64,000 nt of DNA from Nemania diffusa (lineage: Eukaryota > Ascomycota > Sordariomycetes > Xylariales > Xylariaceae): contig JBBPUQ010000001.1 in the NCBI GenBank assembly GCA_038501195.1, forward strand, positions 5,642,001 through 5,706,000, written 5' to 3'. Of this stretch, positions 11,692 through 21,750 are shown one piece after another. The notes beneath the pieces were generated by a model that did no database searches, had not been told where the DNA came from, and was given only the letters and a program-made list of their open reading frames with translations. The position numbers and the translations under genes are program-made. Positions within the stretch are counted from its first letter, which is position 1; every line of letters begins with the position of its first letter.

Positions 11692-14600
11692 ATGACAGTG
11701 TTTCAGTCCTATCTCCCTAAAATACCTCCAAAGGTTAAAGTGAAATCAGATCGCATAACCTTTCGAGAGCCTGGAAATGCTTCAGCTGAGAGCCGTGCCA
11801 TATCGCTCTCTAGTGATATCGAGGCTCTACAAAAAGAGGAAGGCCAATTGAAGCAAGATCAGAAAGAGATGAAGGAAAGATGCTTGGAAACCCTTGACGA
11901 AATAAATAAACGACATGAAGAAATATCAGTCCAGTCTATTCATCAGACCTATGATGAAAATAGAGCTAGGTATCGGCGAGATCGGGATTCGTTAGTATTC
12001 CCCTCTGAGTCATTTAGTGTTACAGAGTGCAAGGAGCAATTTGCAAAGACAAAGGAGGCGTTGATGAAGTTCATCACTTTGGATAATAGGTCTGAGGGCC
12101 AGCGGAAAGGGAACACTTCTCAGCGACAGAAATTAGACAGAGAGCTCATGAAAGCAACGGAAAGGCGGGACATAGAAGGAAGAAGGATAGCTATTCTCAC
12201 TAGCCAGTTGACCAAACTGGAAGTTGATCTGAAGAAAGTGGAGACGAAGCAACAGCAACTTGAAGAGGATGGAATCAGGACACCAGCTGTCTCTGAGCTA
12301 GAATATGAACATCATGAGCAGAGGGAGGAAGCAGAACAGACTGAAAGCGACGACACCGAGCGCAGACAGGTGCGACCAAATAAGACGGACGAAGGGGATG
12401 AGGATAAGCAAGACGAGGGGTTGGTAGAAGAAGAAGACTACGAAAAGTCAGTAAAGGCCCCTCTCGAAACTAAACTGAAAGAAACCGCCGAAGAACGGAG
12501 GGAAAGGGAAAAGAGAATAGAAAAGATGGCGACAGCGACTAGGATTGGTGAATTGAAGAACGAAATCGCCTTAGTCGAAGAAAAGAAAAGCGAGTATAAG
12601 GAACGAGAAGAACAGCTACAAAATAATGTTGAGTCTCTGAAGGAGCGAAGAAATCGTCTTAATCAAGAGACGGGAGAGAATGAAGGGCATACAAGAGAAT
12701 CACACCAGGGTCAAACACGGCAGGATGAAGACGACGCAAATGAAGAGCAACAGCGAGTGGCGGAATACGACGAACAGGAAGAAAGACAAGCGGCAATCCG
12801 AGCTTTGCGCGACGATCTGATTTACTCTAAATTTCGAGAGTCCAGAATGAGACGTTATCGAGGTGCAGCAGATCCTGACGAAGACGATATCGAGGGCCAA
12901 GTGCGAGTGCAGGAAACAATGCTCGAAGATGCTAGAGTTCTCGAAGACCACATCTCAAAACTTCACCGGTTGAGAGATAAGTCTAACCAGGTGCAAGACC
13001 TACGTGTCATCCTCGAGAGGGAGCTGAAACTAGAGCGTGAGTGGAGCGCGAAAGTTAAAAAGGCACCTGAAACTAGCCAGAGGACCACCGGAGAATCCAC
13101 AGATGGGGAGATTCATAGGAAGGACCACTTCGCTAGCAAAGTTCTTCAGGATTTCAAAGTTTATCACGACCTTAAAGGCAAGGACATGAGGCTTTTACTT
13201 TTGATGCCGGCACCCAAGGGCTGTGGGCATTACCCATTGATTTGTGCCCTGACGACCAATCCGCCGGAAGGTGATGACCGGAAAAAATATGCAGCTCTTT
13301 CTTACCACTGGGGAACCGAATCAGACAACGGGAGACTCTATCTTCTCCAAGACGGCCTACCTGGAAAGATAGACCGGGACCGCTGGGGATCTGTTGCGAA
13401 GCGGGCAATCCGTATTCCGATTCGTAACAACCTCTTTCGAGCATTGCTTCATCTACGAAACGAGGAGGATCAAGTGGCTTTATGGGTTGACTACTTATGC
13501 ATTAACCAGTCGGACACGATGGAGAAAACGGCGCAGCTAAGTAATATGGTGAATGTTTATCGCCAGGCGGAGAACGTTTGCATTTGGCTAGGGGAAGCCG
13601 ACGCGCAAAAGAATAGTGACGATGCAATGGAGTTTATCCCCACCATCATGGACTTCGCAGTTCTCGATAGGCACGCTAGAGACAGAAATCAAGCCAAGAG
13701 GTGGTATGCACTTGCTGAGCTCATGAGAGACCGGTGGTTCTCCCGTCGTTGGGTGGTCCAGGAGATCGCACTCGCTCAGTCAGCAACGATCCACTGTGGC
13801 GAAAAGATAGTACACTGGCTTGACTTCGCCGATGCCGTCTCACTGCTAGCTTCGAACCAGGAAACAATTAGGAAGCTGTTCGACTTCTCAGACTGGAGGG
13901 AAGGCCCTAATACTCTAGGTGAGGTGAACTCGTTTGGGGCTCACATCCTTCTCGAAGCCACGAGCAAATTGTTCCTAAGAACAGCAAAAGGTGGTATAAG
14001 AAGACCAATCACGAACATTGAATCGCTTGTCACATCACTCAAGACCTTTGACACTAGCAACCAGCGCGATCTCATATACAGTTTGGTATCAATTGCCCGC
14101 GATACCTCACAATACTCGAGCATTTATTCCCATGAGCTGGGGCCGAGCGGCCCACAACAGGAGCTCAAAGTTGATTATAGTAAGCCTGAGGTCGAGGTGT
14201 ATGAGGACTTCACCAAGTTTTGTATCGGGTCGTCGCGCTCCCTTGATATTATCTGCCGCCCTTGGGCGATGCCAGTGACGGCTAGCGGCAACAGCTTAGA
14301 TGAACAAGTGGAAATACCATCCTGGATCCCCTTACTTTCCTCTTCTGAGTTTGGCGCTCCCGCCGATGTATACAGCGGCCGCAAGAACGGCGAGAATCTT
14401 GTCGGGCCAGTAGGCGACCCTCGTTACACGGCATCGGGTGATAAATCGTACACTACAGTGCAAGATGATGGGGTTATTGTTAGCGGGCAATCACTTTTCG
14501 TCAAGGGTTTCAAGTTAGCAAAAATAGGAGAGGTGTCGCCACGATGCACGGGTGGTGTCATCGTCCAAGAATCCCTAATGATGGGCTTTGGTAAAGGAAT

Positions 14601-15570
14601 CCGAAGATATGGTGACAGCGTGCCGGATAATATATGGCGGACCCTAGTTGCAGACCGAGATCCTTACGGTAAAATTCCACCGGCGTGGTATCAACGAGCT
14701 TGCCTGCGATGTCTCGAGATCGCTGACACTTTTAATAACGGCGACCTGAATATTGGAGAGCTCCTGCAGGGGAATTCCGATATGCTAAAGAAATACTTGA
14801 TCCGAGTGCGGAACGTGACCTGGAACCGGAGATTTTTCACTGCGATGAGACAAAATGACCATGAAGAGGAGTTGGCCCGCGAAAACGGAGAAAACAAGGT
14901 GGCTGGACTAACAGAAGAGACCCGAGTAGATGCCTCGGGTGTCCAAAATGAACAGGAGGGAGAGAATCAACAGGAGGAAGAAAACCAACAGGAGGAAGAG
15001 AATCAACAGAAGGAAGAGAATCAACAGGAAGAAGAGAATCAACAGGAAGAAGAGAATCAACAGGAAGAGAATCAACGGGAAGAGAGTAGCGGGGAGAATA
15101 CCGGTGCGGCAGCAACGGCCAACGCAGAGGCGGTAGATCAGGCCACAGAGACGGACAGTGCTCAGGACACTGATAAACCAAAAGAGGTTTCAAATGGGGA
15201 TAAGGAGGTATCCTCAGAAGAGGCATCAGAATCAGAAGAGACAGAGAGCTCAGATGCGTCGTCTACGGGCAATAAGGGCCAGGAAGAATTAGAGAAGGAG
15301 CCTGCTAAAAAAGAAATGGATAAGAATACTGATGATGAGAATGAGTTCTTTGGCCTCGGACCACCACACATGGAGCCGGGCGACATTATCTGCATCTTAT
15401 TTGGCTGCAGCGTACCTGTTGTCCTGCGACAAATTGGCGTTAGGAAAGGGGTGGTTCGTTGCCGACTTGTTGGGGAGGTTTATGTTCACGGCCAAATGGA
15501 CGGCGAGGCAGTTAGTGACTTTGACGAAAGACGATACGGTATAGAAGAAGATACCTTCGAATTGGTATAA
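11692..15570 (+). CDS. HET-domain protein with long coiled-coil N-terminus and acidic repeat tail
   Basis: HET proteins act in fungal heterokaryon incompatibility and can trigger cell death. One uninterrupted frame of 1292 aa starts at the ATG at 11692. Residues about 30-465 are Glu/Lys/Arg/Gln-rich with heptad-like spacing, so a long coiled coil is likely; this is unusual for the family. The HET domain spans about 525-700: it opens with YAALSYHWG, contains WVDYLCINQ, a WLGEAD segment, RDRWFSRRWVVQE and HCG. A helical middle follows. Residues 1091-1131 are seven ENQQEE-type repeats, then an acidic Ser/Glu-rich stretch to about 1210. The protein ends with the usual HET C-terminal block (GDIICILFGCSVPVVLR, YVHGQMDGEA). 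No introns. It lies beside AT-rich DNA and is convergent with the hydrophobin. Confidence 0.92.
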   Translation: MTVFQSYLPKIPPKVKVKSDRITFREPGNASAESRAISLSSDIEALQKEEGQLKQDQKEMKERCLETLDEINKRHEEISVQSIHQTYDENRARYRRDRDSLVFPSESFSVTECKEQFAKTKEALMKFITLDNRSEGQRKGNTSQRQKLDRELMKATERRDIEGRRIAILTSQLTKLEVDLKKVETKQQQLEEDGIRTPAVSELEYEHHEQREEAEQTESDDTERRQVRPNKTDEGDEDKQDEGLVEEEDYEKSVKAPLETKLKETAEERREREKRIEKMATATRIGELKNEIALVEEKKSEYKEREEQLQNNVESLKERRNRLNQETGENEGHTRESHQGQTRQDEDDANEEQQRVAEYDEQEERQAAIRALRDDLIYSKFRESRMRRYRGAADPDEDDIEGQVRVQETMLEDARVLEDHISKLHRLRDKSNQVQDLRVILERELKLEREWSAKVKKAPETSQRTTGESTDGEIHRKDHFASKVLQDFKVYHDLKGKDMRLLLLMPAPKGCGHYPLICALTTNPPEGDDRKKYAALSYHWGTESDNGRLYLLQDGLPGKIDRDRWGSVAKRAIRIPIRNNLFRALLHLRNEEDQVALWVDYLCINQSDTMEKTAQLSNMVNVYRQAENVCIWLGEADAQKNSDDAMEFIPTIMDFAVLDRHARDRNQAKRWYALAELMRDRWFSRRWVVQEIALAQSATIHCGEKIVHWLDFADAVSLLASNQETIRKLFDFSDWREGPNTLGEVNSFGAHILLEATSKLFLRTAKGGIRRPITNIESLVTSLKTFDTSNQRDLIYSLVSIARDTSQYSSIYSHELGPSGPQQELKVDYSKPEVEVYEDFTKFCIGSSRSLDIICRPWAMPVTASGNSLDEQVEIPSWIPLLSSSEFGAPADVYSGRKNGENLVGPVGDPRYTASGDKSYTTVQDDGVIVSGQSLFVKGFKLAKIGEVSPRCTGGVIVQESLMMGFGKGIRRYGDSVPDNIWRTLVADRDPYGKIPPAWYQRACLRCLEIADTFNNGDLNIGELLQGNSDMLKKYLIRVRNVTWNRRFFTAMRQNDHEEELARENGENKVAGLTEETRVDASGVQNEQEGENQQEEENQQEEENQQKEENQQEEENQQEEENQQEENQREESSGENTGAAATANAEAVDQATETDSAQDTDKPKEVSNGDKEVSSEEASESEETESSDASSTGNKGQEELEKEPAKKEMDKNTDDENEFFGLGPPHMEPGDIICILFGCSVPVVLRQIGVRKGVVRCRLVGEVYVHGQMDGEAVSDFDERRYGIEEDTFELV
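14962..15084 (+). repeat. 18-bp minisatellite coding ENQQEE repeats
   Basis: Seven tandem units, six of 18 bp and one of 15 bp, inside the HET gene. Units differ by a few substitutions (GAG/GAA, AAT/AAC, one K and one R change). All changes keep the frame. Confidence 0.9.
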
Positions 15571-15929
15571 AGGATGGAAACAAGAGAGCACAGCCATGGG
15601 AAACACCGATTGACATAAGCGCTCTCGTGCTAGTCCTCTTGTTGGCGCTCGATGGTTTCTTTCGATTGAGTTTAATTTCATATTCAAAGCTACTTTAGGA
15701 GAAGTTGATGGCAAATTGTAATCATTCCTATAGTACAGAACATTGAATCCGTACACCATACAGCCCAAAGGCCTATTCCCACCCGCGTCCAAGTCTATCA
15801 CATAAAGCCGGCCTATCCAGACATATCATTCCCTCCCAGTTCTACCGTGAAGCCCCTTAACACATGCCCTCACTACCCCCTTGCCCACGCCCTAGTCATG
15901 AGCGATAACGAGGAGTCGCGAACAGACAT
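15571..15929. other. 3'-3' intergenic region
   Basis: 3' flanks of the HET gene and the hydrophobin. Nothing else seen. Confidence 0.6.
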
Positions 15930-16232
15930 CTACGCCGTAACACCAGCAGGCGTGTCGCACAGCACGTCCTGCCCGAGGACGGGGAGCACGCAGCACCGCG
16001 CGCGCTGCCCGATGGCCGCGCAATCGGCGCTGAAGTCGGCGGCCGAGATGGGCACGGTGGGCGGGTTGGCGCAGTCGAGGTCCGCGACGCCGAGGACGTC
16101 CGTGGCGCAGCACTGCGCCGTGCCGTACAGGCCCGAGCACGCCGTGTAGACCTGGCGGGAATCGACCTCGGGGGCCGGGGCTGCGAGGGCGGTGGCCGCG
16201 AAGAGGGTTGTGGCGAGGATGGAGAATTGCAT
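15930..16232 (-). CDS. Class II hydrophobin
   Basis: Small secreted amphipathic protein that self-assembles at air-water and wall surfaces. 100 aa, single exon, starting at the ATG at 16232. A signal peptide covers about residues 1-17 (Ala-rich, AAPAPE after the cut). All eight cysteines are present in the order C, CC, C, C, CC, C. The spacings are 8, 11, 16, 8 and 10 residues between successive Cys groups; the 11/16/8/10 pattern is class II. The first spacing is slightly short. Class II genes often carry introns, which this one lacks. Third-codon positions are strongly GC-rich compared with the flanks. A TATA box lies about 160 nt upstream. Confidence 0.93.
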   Translation of the reverse strand: MQFSILATTLFAATALAAPAPEVDSRQVYTACSGLYGTAQCCATDVLGVADLDCANPPTVPISAADFSADCAAIGQRARCCVLPVLGQDVLCDTPAGVTA

Positions 16233-16394
16233 TTTGATGGTGGTTTGTGTGGGGGTTGTGTGTAAGTTGGTTTGGGTGTTGTTTTGGGTGGTGGTTGGAA
16301 TGGAAGGCTGTGTGTGGTCTGTTGGTGGTTGTTGATGAGTTGATGGGTTGATGATCTTCTGTGATTAGAAGAGATGGACGGCAGAACCACGAGG

Positions 16395-16401
16395 CTTTAT
16401 A
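16395..16401 (-). promoter_or_regulatory. TATA box of the hydrophobin
   Basis: TATAAAG on the minus strand about 160 nt upstream of the hydrophobin start. The space between is C/T- and A-rich on that strand, like a fungal 5' leader. Confidence 0.5.
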
Positions 16402-18629
16402 GATCTCTGACCTCTAGATCTGTGCGACGGTAGTAGACTAGTTGGTATAAGAGAGAAGTTGCAAGGCTTGCATCATCTTCTCCAGCTTCCCTTTCCAGCC
16501 TCCCCTGCTTGTGGCAACCCAAGACGTGCTAGTTGAAGCCAGTGTTGAGCGATGACGATGGTAACACAACTGTCGACTAGCGCACTGCCTCATTTCTTGA
16601 TGTCTTCTATAGCGATATCCTGGCTATATCGCTGGGAGACTATACATAGGATAGGACCATAGATCGCGAGCGGATCTTCAGATCCACGAATACAGCCTCC
16701 CAACTTCAGCTAGGTGTAGCATGATGATGCCGATCACTATCTAGAGTATCTATGCTACTCATGCCGTGAACCCGGCAAGAAAGGGGCTGGCCAGGGGCGT
16801 CTGGGGCTGCCATGGTATCCTGGCTAGCTTACGGGCGTGCGTAACCTAGAAGCTTGAGTATAGTCTTCTCTAACAATCTATAAGCGTTGTTACATTTGGT
16901 CTAGGGCTGGTAATACTTGGCTATGTATAAGAAATTTCATCATTGAGCTCATAACATATCGATCGACGTTTGAGCGGAGTAATAGTTTGAGATGCAATAG
17001 GCCAAATAGATACAATTACTTACATGATGGATAAAACTAAATTGCTAGAGAAGTATGTAGAGAGTCGCTCTGTTTAGGCTGGGATGCTCAAGTCGCACTT
17101 GTAGCATCGGTGGACTTGATTTTCCTTGGCTACTCTTGGTCTATACTGCAAGCCATGCAATGACACTGTTGAATTATTGGTGAGAACAGAAGCATTATTT
17201 CAGAATGAAGCTCAATACGAGACAAAATAATGGCAATTATGTCATGTGTGTAACCGCTAAAGATAGCAATAGCCTTGGTGTGGCGACGCGTTGGCGTAAC
17301 GAGGCAGCCGTGTCGTCGAGATCTAGCTCGCTATTGGCGAGCAATGACGATGATATCCCCGACTCTTCCGAGACTAAGAAAAAAAACCCAGACCTTAGGT
17401 GAAGCCATATGGCGGCACTAAATAAAGGAAAGACGTAGATTGGATGTGCGGCTGCAAGGGGACAGCGGGGATATACATATGTACAATATGTCGCCTTGAT
17501 AACCGAGACGTGTGCCGTGACACCCACTCACGCCACAACCGGGGCGGCGGAGAGGAGGGTGGCGAGAATAGAGGTAATGGCACGCCTGGGCACTCATCCC
17601 GCATGAAGCTGTATATGAGGCTCCGCCTGAAATTTCCAAATGCCCACGCTGGATATGATCTGAACAAGAAATAAAACCAAGGTGAATAGAAATGACAGAA
17701 GAGCCAATATAATACATCATCGGTGAGCGTGACACGGCTTTGCGCGCGTATCGTAGCCAAGCCCATCTAACAATGTTGACCGGATACACATAGATCGTAC
17801 CTTGCTTTAGTTGCACAGCATAGCTGAAGAGACACAATACATTAAACAAGTCGAAGAAACTTGACGGGACGTTTCACACGTGGAGAAAATGGGAAACGAT
17901 CGTCCGGAATTCATACCAAAACAAGCCATAAGTCTTAGAAATAACAACATAAGCGCGATGTAGAGCCCATGGTGTCGACCGGCGAGAGCTGCGAATAGTC
18001 TGGAGAGATAGCTAGATGGACGTTGGGATAGGAGATTAGTTTAAGGCTTAGCTAAAATGTAGCCGTCATCGTCCCCGGCGGGACCAAGGCACCACCCCTG
18101 ACCGGAAGATCTTGGGCGTTATACCTGGTATATATCAAATCGGGCAGTATATAATAGACCCAGAACGGCAAGACTGCGTCATGCTCGTCGCATTTCCGTC
18201 CGTTAATAAAATTGCCTATGTTGTCATTGCTCGTGTTTATGTTGACTTCGGATTGAAACTATGTTATCATAGCGAACTAGCTGTCCGGGTATATGTATGG
18301 TTCACGGTAAGATTGGCTAACCTTAGTGCCTTCATCTACACAACTGGTGATGAATGCACCACGTTCAGACAAATGGCGGAAGAAATGGCCGATTGTTTGC
18401 AGAGCAACAAGCTGCTGGTATCAAGTCGTCGGGCCATAGACTCCTCACACGCAGACCTAAGTGCCAGGTAGAAAGAATACAGGCTTGATTATTCTGGCGC
18501 TGGCAATTGTCATGGTGAATGCTGCGCACTAATACAAGTATCTCCTCATCTATCGTTCCAATGTCTATCCCGGTTCCATCCTCCTTTCCCATGCCAGAGA
18601 CCGCATACCGATGCCCCATTGCTTGTCGA
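16402..18629. other. Long intergenic region
   Basis: About 2.2 kb between the hydrophobin promoter and the 3' end of RPT5. Overlapping small frames at 17200-17850 and 18112-18471 occur on both strands but show no start context, domain or codon bias I trust. No repeat structure was recognised. Confidence 0.5.
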
Positions 18630-20189
18630 TTATGCATAGAAGTTGACAGTCTACAATGAAGGTTAGCTGCAATTTATAGAAGTGTACGGGATACCGTGGC
18701 GAGCTTACCTCCTTCTTCTTGGCCTGCACTTCTGCGATGGCGTCTACGTAATGTTCATGGCTAATCTTGTTCTTTCCCATACGGAGCGCAATCATACCAG
18801 CCTCAACACAAACAGCCTTTAACATGGCACCACCAAATTCGTCGGTACTGCGTGCTAATTCTCCCCAATTTACACCAGTATCTACCGTCATCTTACGTGA
18901 GTGGATCTTCAAAATCTGGGCGCGGGCCTCCTCGTTCGGCAGGGGAAATTCGATCTTTCGATCTAAACGCCCGGATCGTAGCAGGGCTGGATCCAGGACA
19001 TCAACACGATTTGTGGCGGCGAGAACTTTGATGCGATCATCAGATGCAAAACCGTCCAGTTGGTTGAGGAGCTCCAACATAGTTCGTTGAACCTCCCTGT
19101 CACCACTCTTCTCACTATCAAATCGCTTGGTACCAACAGCATCGAGCTCATCGATGAAGATGATGGCGGGGGCTTTCTCCTTGGCTAGTGCAAAGCAATC
19201 TCTGACGAGCTTTGCGCCGTCTCCAATAAACATCTGGACTAGCTGTGGACCGGCAAGTTTGAGAAAGGTGGCATCGGTTTGGGCCGCACAGGCTCTTGCT
19301 AGTAGCGTCTTGCCGGTACCTGGGGGGCCATACATCAGGGCACCTTAAACAACATTAGCGGCAAGTCAAATTATCGCGAGGAAAGTCTGTTTACCTTTCG
19401 GTGCCTTAATGCCAATCTTCTTGAAACGCTCAGCCTCCTTCATCGGCCATACGATAGCCTCGACTAGCTCCTCAATCTGTTTATCTAGGCCACCGACATC
19501 GGTGTATTTCTCAGTAGGCTTTTCGTCTACTTCCATTGCCTTGACACGACTGTCGTATTCTGCGGGTAACGTGTCTAGAATGAGATATGAATCCTTATTC
19601 ACGCCAATGAGGTCACCGGGCTTCAGAGTCTCGGGGTCCACAAGGCCGATTAGCGGTAAGAAGATGGTCTGTCTCGTAGAGGTCTTGATAACGGCGGATT
19701 TGCCGACTCGGGTGGCATCCAAGTCGATGTTGGCGCCCTCCTCAGATGATTCGGCGGTAGGATCGAGGTCTAGCAACTCGACAACGTTACCGACAAGGTA
19801 CGGCAATTGTCTAGGGCCGAGTTAGCTCCCGTAAAGATGTAAAAGAAGCAGTGTTGGAACCAGACAAACCTGTTGTTCGCAATCTTCTCCACATTCTCCT
19901 TGATCTTCTCTGCCATAGTAGCCTTCTCATGTGATAGCCGCTGGTACTCGCTCTTCATAATTCTCGCATCGTTTTCGAGTAGGCGCTTGCGTGTCTGTAG
20001 ATCTTGTGTGCTGAGGCTGAGGATTTCCTCGTCTAGAATCTCGTCTTCCTCGGGCTGAGCGTCCTCCATTTCGGCATCGTCGTCATTGTTTGCCCTGCTG
20101 TTCTCCTTGCTCTGACCATCGTTCTTTTTATCCTTGTCATCGTCCGACCCACGGCGCTGGAGCCCTTCCGTGCCCTGGATGCTCGACAT
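18630..20189 (-). CDS. RPT5: 26S proteasome regulatory subunit 6A (Rpt5/PSMC3), AAA ATPase
   Basis: One of the six ATPases of the 19S base that unfold ubiquitinated substrates and open the 20S gate. Exons in gene order: 20189-19870, 19810-19395, 19343-18709, 18650-18630, summing to 1392 nt (463 aa). An acidic N-terminus is followed by a coiled coil ([16 protein letters not shown] region) and the OB domain ([22 protein letters not shown]). The AAA domain has Walker A GPPGTGKT, pore loop region MFIGDGAK, Walker [10 protein letters not shown], sensor 1 AATNR and Arg fingers LRSGRLDRK. The last exon is only 21 nt and encodes TVNFYA-stop, which gives the gate-opening C-terminus (hydrophobic-Tyr-x, FYA) shared with yeast Rpt5. 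Without it the frame would read through into unrelated residues. It is divergent from MIX23. Confidence 0.96.
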
Positions 20190-21055
20190 CACGGAACTAT
20201 GTGTGCTTGGCGGAGTGTAGAAGTTGCGGACAAATTCAGAGGGGAGAGGCTGCGAAATGAGCGTGGAGCGTGGGCCGTGGGATGAAAACGAAGTCGCGAA
20301 AATACAGCTGTTTGCGATTCTCACTGAGGCATGCGCAATGCAATAGGACCTGCTTGGGTAAGTGAAGTAAGACGTGAGAGCCGGCTATACAGAATACAAT
20401 AGTGGAAGTGCTGATGATCAATCGAGACAGCTTCCAGCGTGGGCCCCGACCCGGCTAGGTGAGCTCCAAGGCAGGCAGGCGTTGGCGCGTAATCAGTTAA
20501 ATGCATAAAACGGGGCGCTAAATGGTGGACTAGTCAGGTACATACATGTGAGGTAGGGAGTCTGCACCCGCGCCTTCACTATATGTACAGTGCTGTACCT
20601 ATGTCTTACATTGATTGGGAGTACCGACATTCAAGCATTGCTTAGTCCCACAGTTCGCTTCCACGCCCGAGAAACGGGTACTTAGGAGAACTGTTGATGA
20701 TGCACCTAGGTACGGCATCGGTATGTATCTACTCTCTCTCTCTTCTAATTCCGTATCAGAGCGCCGTTATCAGGTAGGTATTCTGTAAACATGCGGCTCT
20801 GTCATCAATGCCCCAAATGCCCCAGAATAGCTCTACCTACCTAGTCTAGTCAGCTCTAAACCGCCTCTAGACCTCTAGATACATTGTCCAAGCCAAGACT
20901 GCCGGCTGTCGAATTCAACATCACACCAACCAGGACACGAGAAGGTGGCCATCTACACCTGTGCATCTTATCTATAACTGCTTTTCATTTCCGTCACAGT
21001 GGCTGGAATACTCTGGACCCGACGACCGGCTCCCACGGCGACGGATGCCGCGCAT
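20190..21055. promoter_or_regulatory. Shared divergent promoter region RPT5/MIX23
   Basis: 866 nt between two start codons pointing away from each other. It holds a CT repeat (about 20731-20746) and several CCTAC/TAGG-type short motifs. No experimental element is recognised. Confidence 0.4.
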
Positions 21056-21750
21056 ATGACCAGCCATCCCACGGGAGCTGCTTCTCGTGATATCATGACC
21101 GCACCGTCTTCTGCTCCGAAGCTAACACCACAGTTTTGCTTCACGACTGTAGCGTTAAGAGGTGTGTAGTTGCTCTCCGCCACCGAGACAGACAGACCTC
21201 GCGCCACCGCAAACTTACACCGCTTCCAGATTTCCTACGTATATCTCGAGGCGCTATTGACGACTCTATCACCCCGAATCTCAATGCTCTCGTGACGCCG
21301 GCAAAGTCGGGCTTCGACCCAAATTCTACTTCCGTTCGGACGCCGCGAGGGTCCACGAGACAAATCGATCCTCAGTCATGCCAAGCCTTCAAGGACAAAG
21401 TCTTGTTCCCGTCGTGGCAGGCGAGGTCTGATGTTTTAACATATTGTGCCTATGTGGCTACGAGCTCCGATCCCGACGACCCCGAAATCGCCCTGCGAGC
21501 TGTCGAGACGGAGAGGAATCACGAGCGAGTTGTCGACGAGCGGTTAGATCCTTACTCGGGTCGATATTTCCCACGGGAACCTCGGACCGAGAAGCTGGCA
21601 TTGCTCTTGAGGCAAGAAAGGAGTGTTGAGAAGATTGTGCGAGCCCGAACTTGGGGCTTAGTCCAGGAGAGGTGTGCCAATGGTAGCTTTCAAGATGCCG
21701 ACGAGGCTTTCAATCGGTGGCAGCAGAAAAGAGAGCACCCTAAATCATGA
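21056..21750 (+). CDS. MIX23: MIX23 / Cid2 / CCDC58 family mitochondrial intermembrane-space protein
   Basis: Two exons, 21056-21161 and 21230-21750, give 208 aa. The first exon was placed because it restores the family N-terminus: a Cys in FCF, then a helix with AIDDSI and an LN pair shortly after. The second Cys pair is SC and YC, 21 residues apart around a helix; a third element is RTWGLVQERC near the C-terminus. These match the MIX23/CCDC58 pattern, in which the corresponding ends read R-S/T-W...ERC. Family members sit in the mitochondrial intermembrane space as substrates of the Mia40 disulfide relay. This copy is longer than animal ones (about 145 aa) because of a linker at about 60-75. 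No N-terminal presequence is obvious, as expected. Confidence 0.75.

Noticed and set aside
14837..15226. Pro/Leu/Val/Asp-rich minus-strand frame inside the HET gene
   Set aside because: It is the antisense of the ENQQEE repeat and its repeat pattern is explained by that.
15896..16390. 164-codon minus-strand frame overlapping the hydrophobin
   Set aside because: Pro/Ser/Arg-rich shadow of the hydrophobin gene and its C-rich 5' leader.
17200..17850. Overlapping ORFs on both strands
   Set aside because: No domain, no consistent codon bias, several frames compete, and the region is between well-placed genes.
18112..18471. 119-codon plus-strand frame
   Set aside because: Starts at a non-ATG codon, lies in the RPT5 3' region and has no features.
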